In this document: positions 18,185 to 28,286 of the stretch, piece after piece
Numbering within the stretch: the first letter of the stretch is position 1
How the letters are laid out: every line of letters begins with the position of its first letter
NCBI RefSeq assembly: GCF_018736065.1
Contig: NZ_CP076128.1
Span: 1,798,001-1,862,000, forward strand
Reading direction: 5' to 3'
From: Flammeovirga kamogawensis
GTDB lineage: Bacteria; Bacteroidota; Bacteroidia; Cytophagales; Flammeovirgaceae
Length of the DNA: 64,000 nucleotides
The notes under the pieces: model-generated
Databases searched by the model: none
The model's input: the letters and a program-made list of their open reading frames with translations, nothing else
Told to the model about the DNA's origin: nothing
Program-made: the position numbers and the translations under genes

Positions 18185-19453
18185 TTACAATTCATTAATT
18201 TCTGCTACTACAAATGTACTGCCCCCAATAAATACTAAATCTTTATCTTTTGCTCGTTTTTTTGCTTTAAGTATAGCAGTATTAATATCAGGTTCACACT
18301 CTCCTTTTAAGCCGAGTTTTTGTGCTTCTTCTGTTAATACTTCTGCAGACAAACCTCTTGGCACATTAGGCTTACAGAAAAAATAGTACGCATTTTTAGG
18401 CAGCTTGCTTATCATGCTAGGTAAATCTTTTTCTTGTACCACTCCCAATACCATAAATAACTTATCAAATTCTTGTTCTTGAAGCTGCTCTAATACAAAT
18501 CGCCAGCCATCTTCATTATGGCCAACATCTGTAATTACCAAAGGCTTATGTTGTAAAATTTGCCATCTTCCTTTTAAGCCTGACAATGCTACAACATCTT
18601 TTAAACCTTTTTTGATCGCCTCTTTAGAAATAGAAAATGTTCCTTTTTTATTTAATTGATCAATTAACATTAAAACGCCAAGTACATTATGTTTTTGGTA
18701 GTTTCCTTTTACACCTATTTCAACATCAGTACAGTATTCTTCATTATTTTTAAGTATCGAGTTTCCTTTCCAACTTAAATGATTCTCTGCAAAAAATAAA
18801 GGTGCTTTTTTCTCTAATGCCACTTCTGTAAATACAGGCGTTGTTTCTGTCTGTTTTTGACTAATAACAACTGGTGTCTCTTCTTTAATAATACCTGCCT
18901 TTTCTTTACTAATCAAACGCAATGTATTCCCGAGCATATCCATATGATCTAATCCAATATTCGTAATTAAACAAGCCTCTGGATTAATAATATTTGTAGA
19001 ATCTAAGCGTCCACCTAAACCTACTTCAATTACAGCAATATCAACTTCTTGCTCAGCAAAATGCTCAAATGCCATTGCTACTGTTAACTCAAAAAAAGAG
19101 GGGTGAATTTGTTCAATTGCTGGTTTAACTTTTTCTGTAAAAGCAACAACTTCACCTTCAGAAATTTCTTGACCATTAATACGTACTCTCTCTGTAAAGC
19201 TTTTTAGGTGAGGCGAAGTATATAAACCTACCTTGTAACCTGCAGCTTGTAATATTGCAGATAACATATGAGACGAACTACCTTTTCCGTTTGTGCCTGC
19301 AACATGAATTGATTTAAATTTCTTTTCAGGATTACCCAAAAAGTTGCATAAAGCTATGGTATTCGATAGGTCTTTTTTAAATGCAGATTTCCCGTCTCTT
19401 TGAAACATAGGGAGCTGAGAATATAAAAAATCTAATGTCTCTTGATATGTCAT
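18185..19453 (-). CDS. folC: Bifunctional folylpolyglutamate/dihydrofolate synthase
   Basis: 422 aa. The Mur-ligase-type ATP loop is HVAGTNGKGSSSHML. Further landmarks are YTSPHLKSFTERVRINGQ, the metal/ATP segment EVGLGGRLDSTNI, TNIGLDHMDMLGNTL and the C-terminal domain element ITDVGHNEDGWRF. It adds glutamate to dihydropteroate or folates in the cytoplasm. It lies 3' to the AlkD-like gene on the same strand, 67 nt away, without an obvious functional link. Confidence 0.95.
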   Translation of the reverse strand: MTYQETLDFLYSQLPMFQRDGKSAFKKDLSNTIALCNFLGNPEKKFKSIHVAGTNGKGSSSHMLSAILQAAGYKVGLYTSPHLKSFTERVRINGQEISEGEVVAFTEKVKPAIEQIHPSFFELTVAMAFEHFAEQEVDIAVIEVGLGGRLDSTNIINPEACLITNIGLDHMDMLGNTLRLISKEKAGIIKEETPVVISQKQTETTPVFTEVALEKKAPLFFAENHLSWKGNSILKNNEEYCTDVEIGVKGNYQKHNVLGVLMLIDQLNKKGTFSISKEAIKKGLKDVVALSGLKGRWQILQHKPLVITDVGHNEDGWRFVLEQLQEQEFDKLFMVLGVVQEKDLPSMISKLPKNAYYFFCKPNVPRGLSAEVLTEEAQKLGLKGECEPDINTAILKAKKRAKDKDLVFIGGSTFVVAEINEL

Positions 19454-19520
19454 TTCTTATTTTAATCAATTTTGAACATGCAAATAGCAGTAATTGATTA
19501 AAAATCACAAACAATACTCT

Positions 19521-20228
19521 TTAACATCTTGCCTTCTTTTTCTTTTTCCCAATTCTATCCATGTTTTTCACTTTTAGAATATACTCTTCTGCTAAAGGTA
19601 CCTTACAACTTGTATCACCCATAAAAACATCTACTTTACCTACTTCTCTTGCAATAGAAAGTGCTTTTTCTGTATAATCTATCAAATAACAACCTACAGC
19701 AATCAAGAAACCATTCATGGTATACCTTACTCTGTTCTTTGCCTTATGAATGTTCTTTTCAATTACATTTAATAGCTCATCTATATCTGCATAATTCAAC
19801 TCTTCATCAGTAATTATGGCTACACAGTTTGCTAATGTAGACCAACCTGAACTGCTAATATTTTCTTGATCTGAGATGATCCATTGCCTACCCATTTCCC
19901 ATCCAAAGTTGCTTTCTGCTGCTACTGTTGCTACTGTATACTCACTTAGTAGATACCAATTGGCTAGTTCTGCCCATTCTTGAAGTTCCTCTTTTGATAA
20001 TGCTTTGGGTTTACAGATTAGCCCTGCCAAATACATTGCATCAGAATTACCTGTATGATAAAGCGTTAAAGCGAGTTCGTGATCTATTTTAGTTTTCTTC
20101 TTTATTTTTTTAAGGTCACCTACTTTTACACCAAACAAAGGTTCGTTAGCTCCGTGTTTAAGGTAAATTGATTTTGTTCCTTCATTTCCAAAATCATATA
20201 GTTCATTGAGTACTTCGTCTTTTGTCAT
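19521..20228 (-). CDS. AlkD-like DNA alkylation repair protein (HEAT-repeat family)
   Basis: 235 aa. The pattern MTKDEVLNELYDFGNEGTKS, then GVKVGDLKKIKKK, LALTLYHTGNSDAMYLAGLI and NWYLLSEYTVATVAAES is that of the PF08713 HEAT-like family. The protein ends in a lysine-rich tail (GKKKKKARC). Characterised members are DNA glycosylases for alkylated bases, but many relatives lack proven activity. The key acidic residue cannot be confirmed without alignment. Confidence 0.82.
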   Translation of the reverse strand: MTKDEVLNELYDFGNEGTKSIYLKHGANEPLFGVKVGDLKKIKKKTKIDHELALTLYHTGNSDAMYLAGLICKPKALSKEELQEWAELANWYLLSEYTVATVAAESNFGWEMGRQWIISDQENISSSGWSTLANCVAIITDEELNYADIDELLNVIEKNIHKAKNRVRYTMNGFLIAVGCYLIDYTEKALSIAREVGKVDVFMGDTSCKVPLAEEYILKVKNMDRIGKKKKKARC

Positions 20229-20291
20229 AATTTCCTTTGAGTTATTCTGGAGGTTATGTTAGCAACTTGACAGATCAAAAATTTAATTTAC

Positions 20292-21041
20292 TTACGGTAG
20301 TTTCACTTTCAAATCCATCATAGAAAACAGATTCCCTTCGTAAGCCACTTTCTGAGCCTTAATCAAATTTCTTAATCTAAAATAAATAAAAGTATCTGAT
20401 ATTCTTTGATCAATAGAAGAAAGTGTTTGCCCTACCACACGCCCAGATGGTTGGAAGCTTGTTGTTACAAAAGACAATAAATGGTCGTCATAAAATGTGA
20501 TTGGAACTTCTATGATTTCACCATTTTCTAAGATTCGTAATGGCTGTTTACCTAATTTGTTCCAGTTATTAATTAAGCTTTTCCTTTTACCTTCAGAAAT
20601 AAGTTTCCATTTCCCCCAAATTTGAGGAAATAGGATTGGGTTTACCTCTGCTACATTTTTGTATTCAGCATCAATAGTGGCAACTTCAGCAACATATATA
20701 TCTTTAAATCTTGAAAAATTAGCAACAAAACGAAGTAATAACTCTTCTGCTACATTTTCTCCTTTCCAAACAACAATAGAAGAATACTCATTTAAGTCAG
20801 AAAAATAATTTGGATGAACAAACTTAGATATGTAAAAATCTCTTGTTGGGTCATCAAACTCTAAATACTCTTTATAGAATGTAGTTCTGTTTTCTGTAAA
20901 TAAGGAATTTAAATCTGGCGAAAGTGGTCCGACTGTTAACTCATTATGCAGACAAATTATTTTATGATCAGAAATACCTTGCTGTAAGAAAAAATATTTC
21001 AATGCTCCCCTTTCAGGGTCTGATAAACAAATATGATACAT
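20292..21041 (-). CDS. DUF1835-domain protein
   Basis: 249 aa. The N-terminus MYHICLSDPERGALKYFFLQ and LHNELTVGPLSPDL are characteristic of DUF1835, followed by SSIVVWKGENVAEELLLRFV. The family's function is unknown. Its ATG overlaps the ribD stop codon in a TAATG arrangement at 21039-21043, implying translational coupling to ribD. Confidence 0.8.
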   Translation of the reverse strand: MYHICLSDPERGALKYFFLQQGISDHKIICLHNELTVGPLSPDLNSLFTENRTTFYKEYLEFDDPTRDFYISKFVHPNYFSDLNEYSSIVVWKGENVAEELLLRFVANFSRFKDIYVAEVATIDAEYKNVAEVNPILFPQIWGKWKLISEGKRKSLINNWNKLGKQPLRILENGEIIEVPITFYDDHLLSFVTTSFQPSGRVVGQTLSSIDQRISDTFIYFRLRNLIKAQKVAYEGNLFSMMDLKVKLP

Positions 21042-22093
21042 TACTTTAATGCTTTATATATTGCGTATTCGTCTTGTTCTACGGTTGTAACTTGAACTCT
21101 CTTTTTATGTGGTAGTAATGGAGCTTCTATCCCACTACCAAACGCAGCGCTCGATGAAGTAAAAACATGTGCTTCATCCCATAGTTTTCTATCAATAAAT
21201 TCTTTAAGGATTGTACTTCCACCTTCTACAATAATTGAATGAATGCCTTTAGAAAATAGATCAACAAGCATATCTTCTAAAAAAGTTTCTTTATTCAAAG
21301 GAATAAAAGCAAGGTTTTCTTTCTCCTCATCAAATTCTGATGTATAACAAATTGTTCTAATAGAATTATCAAACAGTTTTAGATTATCATCAAGTTTTTT
21401 AGACCTATCAATAACAACCCTTAGCGGATCTTTACCTGCCCAAGCTCTTACATTTAAAGCAGGGTCATCATATTTAGCTGTATTTGTTCCCACTAAAATG
21501 GCATCTTCTTCAGCTCTCATTTTATGTACCAATTGACGAGAAAGAGGATTACTGATCCATTTAGAATCAAAATTCTCTCTTGCTACAAAACCATCTGATG
21601 TTTGGGCATATTTAAGCAATACAAAAGGTTTTTTCTCTGTCATTGCTTTAAAGAAGCGTTTATTAACCTCTAGTCCCTCGTTTTCTAAAATTCGGGTAGC
21701 TACTTTGATACCTGCATCTTCTAATCTTTTAATCCCTCTACCAGCAACAAGTGGGTTAGGATCTAAATTACAAACAATAACTTTTTTGAAGTTGTGTTTA
21801 ACCAAAAGATCTGCACATGGAGGTGTTTTACCATAATGGCTACAAGGTTCTAAGGTTACATATATTTCTGCTTCAGACAATAACGGTAGGTTCTCCTTAC
21901 TTACTGAAGCTACAGCATTTACTTCGGCATGAGGTTGCCCATATTTTTGATGGTAGCCCTCTCCAATAATTTGATCATTATGTACAATAACAGCCCCTAC
22001 CATTGGATTAGGACTTACATTACCTTTACCTAATGTTGCTAGTTGCAACGCCCTCTTCATATACTTCTCTTCCATAGAACTTGATTTGGTCAT
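21041..22093 (-). CDS. ribD: Bifunctional riboflavin biosynthesis deaminase/reductase RibD
   Basis: 350 aa. The zinc deaminase domain carries HAEVNAV (H55, E57) and PCSHYGKTPPC (C84, C93). The reductase domain has FVLLKYAQTSDGFV, DAILVGTNTAKYDDP and IIVEGGSTIL. It performs the second and third steps of riboflavin synthesis after GTP cyclohydrolase II. M7 or M12 could also be the start; the ATG at 22093 is used. Its stop overlaps the start of the DUF1835 gene. Confidence 0.95.
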   Translation of the reverse strand: MTKSSSMEEKYMKRALQLATLGKGNVSPNPMVGAVIVHNDQIIGEGYHQKYGQPHAEVNAVASVSKENLPLLSEAEIYVTLEPCSHYGKTPPCADLLVKHNFKKVIVCNLDPNPLVAGRGIKRLEDAGIKVATRILENEGLEVNKRFFKAMTEKKPFVLLKYAQTSDGFVARENFDSKWISNPLSRQLVHKMRAEEDAILVGTNTAKYDDPALNVRAWAGKDPLRVVIDRSKKLDDNLKLFDNSIRTICYTSEFDEEKENLAFIPLNKETFLEDMLVDLFSKGIHSIIVEGGSTILKEFIDRKLWDEAHVFTSSSAAFGSGIEAPLLPHKKRVQVTTVEQDEYAIYKALK

Positions 22094-22113
22094 GAAGCGA
22101 AGTTACTCAATCA

Positions 22114-24102
22114 TCATTTTACAGTAAAACGATGCGTCTTATTTTTTCCTGCTTTCGTTTTAATATTTACAATATATATTCCTTTTTGAAGAGAATGAAC
22201 GTCTAAAGTTTGAAACCGTTCTAAAGAAGCTGTTCGTCTTACCTCAACACCTATAAGATTGTAGATAGATATTTGTGTAAGCTCATCTAAATCGTCTAAA
22301 ACTACATCAAGAGAAAGTGTATTTGATGTTGGGTTTGGATACAAATTAAAATCAAATAATTCTGTTGATTGGTTTTCAAAAGACAATACATACGTATATT
22401 CAAACTGTCCATCAAAATCTACTTGACGTAAACGGTAATAGTTGTATTTCTCTTTGTTAGATGCATTAATTTTAAAACTATAATCAAGAGCTATATTAGA
22501 ATTACCAGCCCCTTTTACTTCGGCAATTTTACTATAATAAGTACCTTCTTTTGACGCTTCAACTTCAAACCTATCATTATTAATTTCTGAAGCTGTACTC
22601 CAAAATAAAGTAAGTGCTGCATCTTCTAATTTACCATAAAATGAGGTAAGCTCAACAGGTAGATCATGTACAGAGTTATCTCCCCCAACTGCAAACGGAC
22701 TAAAACTTGTTGCTACGGCACTTATATATCCAGTACCTCCACTTCCTGCATGTGTTGCAGAACCATCGTCAACTGTACCATAAGATTCCCAATGACCTTC
22801 AGCTGTATTGTAATGCATTAAATGTATACTTTTTATATTATCTGCAGTTGATGTATTTACACCTGATCCAGAATGATATGGAATCAAAACAGTAAATTTA
22901 CCATTGGTAGAACTGCTCCCTGAAACACTTACATCAAAATATTCTGAAGCTGATACTCCAATATCCGTTAAATCTGGATCTATATCTTTATCTGAGTGTT
23001 CACCCAAATTATAGATACCTGTAATTGTAAAATTATCAGAATAACCTCCCGTGTTTTGTGCTCCTACAGCTCGTAAATTAGTACCATCTCCTATTGGTAA
23101 TATAACGCACCCCGTAACACTACTCTCTCTTATAATACTTAAAGACCCTAATATATGAGAGCCGTTACTTCCTCCAGAAGACGATGCTGCTGGAGTTGAG
23201 TTATTAGTCATACCTGAAATTGTAGCATCAGATAACAATATCATGCTATTACTATTTGTAATAATATCTCCAGTAGTTAATGTAAGCGTTCCCTCCATTT
23301 GTAATCGACTACCTAAAGTAATATCATGGGAAGAAGCCATTGATAGATCATTTACGATAGAAGTTGATGGATCATAAATAGTTAATGTACCTGCTGCGTT
23401 TGAAGAAAGCTCGATTGAACCTACATTTCCAGATACTGTACCAGGGTTAATAGTCGTGTTTGTACCAAGGTCACCATCTACAGTCAGTATATTTTTACCT
23501 GTATTAATTGTGAAAGATTCTCCGGTTCCTGCAAAGAAATTGGAGATAGATCTATCAGTAGTTAAAGTATATGAACCGTTGTTTGCTACTAAATAACTGA
23601 GTAATTCGCCTGAAGTATTAGCTCCACTAACACCTGTTTTTGAAAAAGTATCAATTCCGCCTGAAACAAAAATTAAACCCGTATGGTTTATTTGCATAGA
23701 TGAATTTGAAAATAAAACCTTTGCTCCCGAAAAGCAATGCAAATTATTAACTATTAAAGTTGAATTTCCAGATGCGAAATTCACATTACCCCCAATATTA
23801 AATTCGCTTCCTATTTGAAGTGTGCCTATCTCTCCTCCTTGATTAAAATTACCTAATACATATAAAACAGCTATTTCTATAGCTGTATTCGGAAAAGTTA
23901 TTGTATGTCCCGAAAGAATTACAAAAGTATCTTCACTTTCATCATAAGAAGCAAAATCAATTACCGACCCTACCTCACCGGATACAGTTGACCAAGTAGT
24001 TTCAGCAAAATTCCCACTTGTTCCAGAATAATATGTAGTAGCATGTAGATTTGAAAAAATAGAGGTAATTAGGTAAAGTGAAAGTATTAAGAAAATTTTC
24101 AT
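22114..24102 (-). CDS. Secreted beta-helix-like protein with T9SS type A sorting domain
   Basis: 662 aa. A signal peptide (MKIFLILSLYLITSIFSNLHA) precedes a long region rich in Gly/Ser/Thr/Asn with short strand repeats (FNQGGEIGTLQIGSEFNIGGNVNF, SIELSSNAAGTLTIYD), fitting a parallel beta-helix or adhesin-like fold. A linker beginning LPVELTSFYGKL leads to a T9SS C-terminal domain (NLYPNPTSNTLSLDVV, LQKGIYIVNIKTK, HRFTVK). It should be exported by the type IX system and attached to the cell surface. Its linker resembles that of the T9SS proteins at 59-63 kb. Confidence 0.88.
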   Translation of the reverse strand: MKIFLILSLYLITSIFSNLHATTYYSGTSGNFAETTWSTVSGEVGSVIDFASYDESEDTFVILSGHTITFPNTAIEIAVLYVLGNFNQGGEIGTLQIGSEFNIGGNVNFASGNSTLIVNNLHCFSGAKVLFSNSSMQINHTGLIFVSGGIDTFSKTGVSGANTSGELLSYLVANNGSYTLTTDRSISNFFAGTGESFTINTGKNILTVDGDLGTNTTINPGTVSGNVGSIELSSNAAGTLTIYDPSTSIVNDLSMASSHDITLGSRLQMEGTLTLTTGDIITNSNSMILLSDATISGMTNNSTPAASSSGGSNGSHILGSLSIIRESSVTGCVILPIGDGTNLRAVGAQNTGGYSDNFTITGIYNLGEHSDKDIDPDLTDIGVSASEYFDVSVSGSSSTNGKFTVLIPYHSGSGVNTSTADNIKSIHLMHYNTAEGHWESYGTVDDGSATHAGSGGTGYISAVATSFSPFAVGGDNSVHDLPVELTSFYGKLEDAALTLFWSTASEINNDRFEVEASKEGTYYSKIAEVKGAGNSNIALDYSFKINASNKEKYNYYRLRQVDFDGQFEYTYVLSFENQSTELFDFNLYPNPTSNTLSLDVVLDDLDELTQISIYNLIGVEVRRTASLERFQTLDVHSLQKGIYIVNIKTKAGKNKTHRFTVK

Positions 24103-24329
24103 AGTAGTATTAGGTTATATTAGGTGGCTTTATCTATAATTTAGTCATAAAATTCATCTCTTCTATTTTAAAACATGTAAGAAAAAAAGTGTATTTAAAT
24201 AGGCTTTAGTTAATAAAAACATTGGTTTGTATAAATTATTATCTCTTTTGTAGATTAGTTGGTACTTTCGTTATGATAATGATTAATTTTCGAACGTGAC
24301 ATTCAAAATAAAAATGAATCTTTAGCACT

Positions 24330-25232
24330 ATGAACCCGTCAATTCTTTCCACTCTAAAAGTAAATAATGATTATTCTGATAAAGACAGAGTTTTTGATTA
24401 TATACTTAAAAACAATACTATCATTACTTCTAGAAATGGATTAAAAAAAGCATTTAAAAAAGGACGGATTCTTTTAAATGATACGATATTGAATGGCGCA
24501 GAATGGTGTGCCGCTGGAGATATTTATCAAATTTTTGGTGAAGAAGAAAAAGTACCTAAAATTTTTGAACTATCATTAAATGTATTGTATGAAGATGATG
24601 ATTGTGCTGTAATTTATAAACCTGCTGGTTTTTCTGTCAGTGGAAATCAATTTAGAACAATAGAGAATGCACTTCTTTACAATATTAAACCAAGTGATTT
24701 AATTGATAAAATGCCGTGGCCTAAACCTTGCCATAGACTTGACGCTCCAACTTCTGGCGTTTTGTTAATTGCTAAAACACGTTTGGCTAGAGTTGCTTTT
24801 GGACAACAGTTTGAAAACAAAACTATTAAAAAGAAATACCATGCTGTTGTAATGGGAAAACTACATGCTGATGAAGGTGATATTAGAACACCCATTGAAA
24901 ATAAGGAGTCACACAGTTCTTATAAAGTAATAGAAACCGTTGCTTCTTTACGTAGTGAACAATTATCTATCGTAGAATTAACCCCACATACAGGACGAAC
25001 ACATCAACTTAGAATACACATGGCTAGTTTAGGAACTCCGATTGTTGGTGATAAACTATATGGAATTGAAGGAAATACATTAGAAGGAAAAGGGTTATTT
25101 CTCTCTTCTGTAGAAATTACTTTTAAACACCCTAGAACTTTAGCTTTTAAAACAATAAAAGCTCCTCAACCAGAAAAGTTTGAGAAGCTTTTAATAAGAG
25201 AGACTAAAATGTGGAATAAATTCCGTTCTTAG
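24330..25232 (+). CDS. RluA-family RNA pseudouridine synthase
   Basis: 300 aa. An S4-like N-terminal domain (VFDYILKNNTIITSRNGLKKAFKKGRILLND) is followed by the catalytic motif CHRLDAPTSGVLLIAKT with the conserved aspartate, then HTGRTHQLRIHMASLGTPIVGD. It modifies uridine in rRNA or tRNA; the target site is not predictable here. A TACTTTCG sequence at 24263-24270 is a weak -7 candidate. It ends one base from the convergent LURP-like gene. Confidence 0.93.
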   Translation: MNPSILSTLKVNNDYSDKDRVFDYILKNNTIITSRNGLKKAFKKGRILLNDTILNGAEWCAAGDIYQIFGEEEKVPKIFELSLNVLYEDDDCAVIYKPAGFSVSGNQFRTIENALLYNIKPSDLIDKMPWPKPCHRLDAPTSGVLLIAKTRLARVAFGQQFENKTIKKKYHAVVMGKLHADEGDIRTPIENKESHSSYKVIETVASLRSEQLSIVELTPHTGRTHQLRIHMASLGTPIVGDKLYGIEGNTLEGKGLFLSSVEITFKHPRTLAFKTIKAPQPEKFEKLLIRETKMWNKFRS

Positions 25233-25233
25233 T

Positions 25234-25821
25234 TTACTCTTTTAATACCATATCGATGCACATAACCGCTGCCAAAATGAGTAACCTTAATCGGTTATCT
25301 TGCGGTACCTCTGGGTTAATTTCTAATGCATAATTGTCTGCAGTAGTAAAAAACTCTTTTGCAATACCAGCAAAATGTTTACTTACATGAGCAAACTCAA
25401 AATCATCTTTTACAAATCTGAAATCCCAACTTGTCCATTTTCCTTTAAGCATACAAAGCGACACCCCGTTAGGGTCTATTACCTCAAATTTACCGCCTAT
25501 AGAGAATAGTTTTTGCTTAAATGTACCTACAAGCTGATCGTGTTCATCAAAAACTTCTACATCCGACAAAAAAATTGAGATACCTCTTTTCACCGTTAGT
25601 ATTTTTTCTCCAGTAGCCGATTTAATTTCAATATTAAAAGGCGTCATTCGTTTGTAGTCTGTAAAACGAAGCAACTTAGTAATAAAACCTAGATTGTCTT
25701 CACGACATTCCATCATGATCTCATCAGTTTCTGGATCGTGGATGTCGTAGTTGTTGGCAGCTTTAAACATACCAACATGCTCTTTTACAAAAAATACGTT
25801 ATGATTTAATAAGGGATGCAT
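25234..25821 (-). CDS. Phospholipid scramblase/LURP-one-like protein
   Basis: 195 aa. MHPLLNHNVFFVKEHVGMFKAANNYDI starts a twelve-strand-type tubby-like domain with GEKILTVKRGI, FDEHDQLVGTFKQKLFSIGGKFEVID and a C-terminal hydrophobic helix LRLLILAAVMCIDMVL. This is the bacterial scramblase-related LURP-one family, probably membrane-associated and of unclear function. The start lies 2 nt after the upstream esterase stop, suggesting an operon. Confidence 0.8.
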   Translation of the reverse strand: MHPLLNHNVFFVKEHVGMFKAANNYDIHDPETDEIMMECREDNLGFITKLLRFTDYKRMTPFNIEIKSATGEKILTVKRGISIFLSDVEVFDEHDQLVGTFKQKLFSIGGKFEVIDPNGVSLCMLKGKWTSWDFRFVKDDFEFAHVSKHFAGIAKEFFTTADNYALEINPEVPQDNRLRLLILAAVMCIDMVLKE

Positions 25822-25823
25822 AG

Positions 25824-26498
25824 CTAAAAATTAGTTTTACAGTTTAGTTTTTCTATTATCGTTTCCAAAACATCTCGTTTTACCAGATGTCCTCCTTCAA
25901 ACGATACAAATTCTGTGCTACATGGTAAACTTTGCAAGAGTTCTTTTTGTCTGGTGATATCAATCATTTTAGCAAATGGATCTTGAGTTCCCAAAACCAC
26001 AAATAAATTAGATTTTGCTGATAAGAATTTAAAATCATCTTCTGTAAACTCAGACGGTAAATCTGCTGCCCACATAATCAGATTATCTACCTTTGGCTGA
26101 GCATCTTTTAACCATCTAAGTAATGTTGCTCCACCTTGTGAAAAAGCAAAAAAGTTTAATTTAACCTCCTTTTTATCAGCTTTCATTAACCTATTGTAAA
26201 AGACTTCGTCAATGTATCTTTTTTGATGAAGAATATCTACCTCACGTTCTAATTTTGTCATCCAAGAAGCTCCTACTTTCTTGTAGCTACTGTCTAAATA
26301 AAACTTTGAAAGTCCTTGTAAAGCAACCACATGGTTCTTAGATAAATCTAAAACATCAAAACGTCTGATAAAATGTTCTGCTAATTGACCATAACCATGA
26401 AAAACGAACCATAATGATTCCATTTCTGACGTTAGTGTATTATTTGTTAGAAAAGGAGTATCAAATTTTATAGAAACCCATTCTTTTGTAGACGACAT
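25824..26498 (-). CDS. Alpha/beta-hydrolase (carboxylesterase-like)
   Basis: 224 aa from the ATG at 26498; a TTG farther upstream overlaps the fadD terminator and is rejected. HGYGQ forms the oxyanion-hole loop. FSQGGA carries the nucleophile serine, LGTQDPF the acid and EGGHLV the histidine, in the order of PF02230-type esterases. Probably a cytoplasmic esterase or lysophospholipase-like enzyme. The next gene follows by 2 nt. Confidence 0.82.
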   Translation of the reverse strand: MSSTKEWVSIKFDTPFLTNNTLTSEMESLWFVFHGYGQLAEHFIRRFDVLDLSKNHVVALQGLSKFYLDSSYKKVGASWMTKLEREVDILHQKRYIDEVFYNRLMKADKKEVKLNFFAFSQGGATLLRWLKDAQPKVDNLIMWAADLPSEFTEDDFKFLSAKSNLFVVLGTQDPFAKMIDITRQKELLQSLPCSTEFVSFEGGHLVKRDVLETIIEKLNCKTNF

Positions 26499-26531
26499 AT
26501 AAACTATTTTTTGAAGTTGGTTTGTTCTATA

Positions 26532-26570
26532 CAAAAAAAGGCACTGCGCAGAAATTCTTTGCAGTACCTT
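26532..26570 (-). terminator. Terminator of the acyl-CoA ligase gene
   Basis: 10-bp stem with one mismatch (26538-26547 with 26561-26570) and an A tract at 26533-26539 for minus-strand transcripts. Confidence 0.7.
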
Positions 26571-26588
26571 ACTTTATTTTTTTACGAC

Positions 26589-28286
26589 TTAATGTAAAGC
26601 CTTTTTTGTTTTGGCTAATTCTTCCTCTTTCAGCACACGCCTTAAGATTTTTCCTACGGCAGATTTTGGTAATTCTGTACGGAACTCATAATGCCTTGGT
26701 ACTTTGTACCCTGCCAAGTTCTCTTTACAGAAGCTCTTTAACTGCTCTTGAGTTAGATGCTGATCTTTCTTTACAATAAAACATTTTACTGCTTCTGTAG
26801 ATTTTTCATCAGGTACACCAATTACGGCACATTCATCTACGCCTTCATGCATTACTAAAACATCTTCTACTTCGTTAGGGTAAACATTAAAGCCAGAGAC
26901 TAAAACCATATCTTTTTTACGGTCTACAATTTTAAAATAACCATGATGGTCCATTGTTGCAATATCTCCAGTTCTTAACCACCCATTTGGGAAGAACGTA
27001 TCTTCAGTATCTTGTGGTCTGTTCCAGTAGCCTTTCATTACCTGAGGACCATTAACACAAAGCTCTCCAGTATCACCAATAGGTACTTCTTGTCCATCTG
27101 CATCTAAAACTTTTACATCTGTAGAAGGGTAAGGTAACCCGATAGTACCAATTTTGGGATTATCTAATCTATGTACACATACTACAGGAGATGTTTCTGT
27201 TAATCCATATCCCTCTGCTAAAGTACATTTTGTAATTTCCTCCCAACGTTTTGCTACAGCTTGCTGAACTGCCATACCGCCACCAATGGTCACTTTTAAC
27301 TTTGAGAAATCAAGATCTGCAAATTTATTATGATTCAGCATACCATTAAAGAGTGTATTTACACCCGTCATGATCGAGAACTTGTATTTACTTATCTCGT
27401 TGATAAAGGCATCCATATCACGAGGGTTAGTAATTAATAAATTGTGAGCACCAATCTTCATCATCGTCATACAATTTACTGTTAAAGCAAAAATATGATA
27501 TAAAGGAAGCGCTGTAACTACTAATTCTTCTCCTTCTTTTAAAACTCCTTGTAACCAAGCATTTGATTGTTCTAGGTTAGCAACAATATTTCTGTGCGTT
27601 AGAATTGCTCCTTTTGCAACACCTGTTGTACCTCCTGTATATTGTAAAAAAGCGTGATCTTCTCCTGTTAAGATTGGTCTAACATATGTAGACGTAGCTC
27701 CTTTTTTTAATGCTGCTTTAAACTTCACTGCCTTAGGTAAACTATAAGCAGGTACCATTTTCTTAACATACTTTACTACAGAGTTTACAATCAAGTTTTT
27801 AGGAAACGTTAGTAAGTCGCCTATTTCTGTAGTAATTATATTTTTTATAGATGGAGCTTTTGGTAAAATATGCTGTAATTTATCGGCAAAGTTGGCCATA
27901 ATCACAACAGTTTTTACACTAGCATCAGTAAACTGATGTAGCATTTCTCTTTCAGTATAAAGCGGGTTAGTATTCACTACTACCATGCCTGCACGAATTG
28001 CTCCAATCATTGCAATAGGGTATTGCAATACATTTGGCATCTGAATAGCAATTCTGTCCCCTCTATCCATACCGCATGAGTCTTGTAAATAAGCTGCAAA
28101 ACGTTCCGAAGCTAAATCAACCTCTTTATAAGTTAATTTACCACCCATACATTCATAAGCTACCTTATCAGAGAATTTCTTAAACGATTCTTCAAAAAGA
28201 GCTATTAACGATTGGTAGTTGTCAGGGTTTATTTCCTGAGGAGTAAAATCAGCGTAGTGTTTATACCAAGGTCGCTTTTGTTCCAT
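26589..28286 (-). CDS. fadD: Long-chain fatty-acid--CoA ligase (AMP-binding)
   Basis: 565 aa, standard FadD length. The AMP-binding signature is YTGGTTGVAKGAILTHRN. Others are EGYGLTETSPVVC, the NGWLRTGDIA hinge aspartate, DRKKDMVLVSGFNVYPNEVE and the catalytic lysine motif PKSAVGKILRR. It activates fatty acids to acyl-CoA for degradation or lipid synthesis, at the inner membrane or cytosol. A 25-bp near-palindrome lies about 110 bp upstream and may be an operator for a TetR-type fatty-acid regulator. Confidence 0.93.
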   Translation of the reverse strand: MEQKRPWYKHYADFTPQEINPDNYQSLIALFEESFKKFSDKVAYECMGGKLTYKEVDLASERFAAYLQDSCGMDRGDRIAIQMPNVLQYPIAMIGAIRAGMVVVNTNPLYTEREMLHQFTDASVKTVVIMANFADKLQHILPKAPSIKNIITTEIGDLLTFPKNLIVNSVVKYVKKMVPAYSLPKAVKFKAALKKGATSTYVRPILTGEDHAFLQYTGGTTGVAKGAILTHRNIVANLEQSNAWLQGVLKEGEELVVTALPLYHIFALTVNCMTMMKIGAHNLLITNPRDMDAFINEISKYKFSIMTGVNTLFNGMLNHNKFADLDFSKLKVTIGGGMAVQQAVAKRWEEITKCTLAEGYGLTETSPVVCVHRLDNPKIGTIGLPYPSTDVKVLDADGQEVPIGDTGELCVNGPQVMKGYWNRPQDTEDTFFPNGWLRTGDIATMDHHGYFKIVDRKKDMVLVSGFNVYPNEVEDVLVMHEGVDECAVIGVPDEKSTEAVKCFIVKKDQHLTQEQLKSFCKENLAGYKVPRHYEFRTELPKSAVGKILRRVLKEEELAKTKKALH

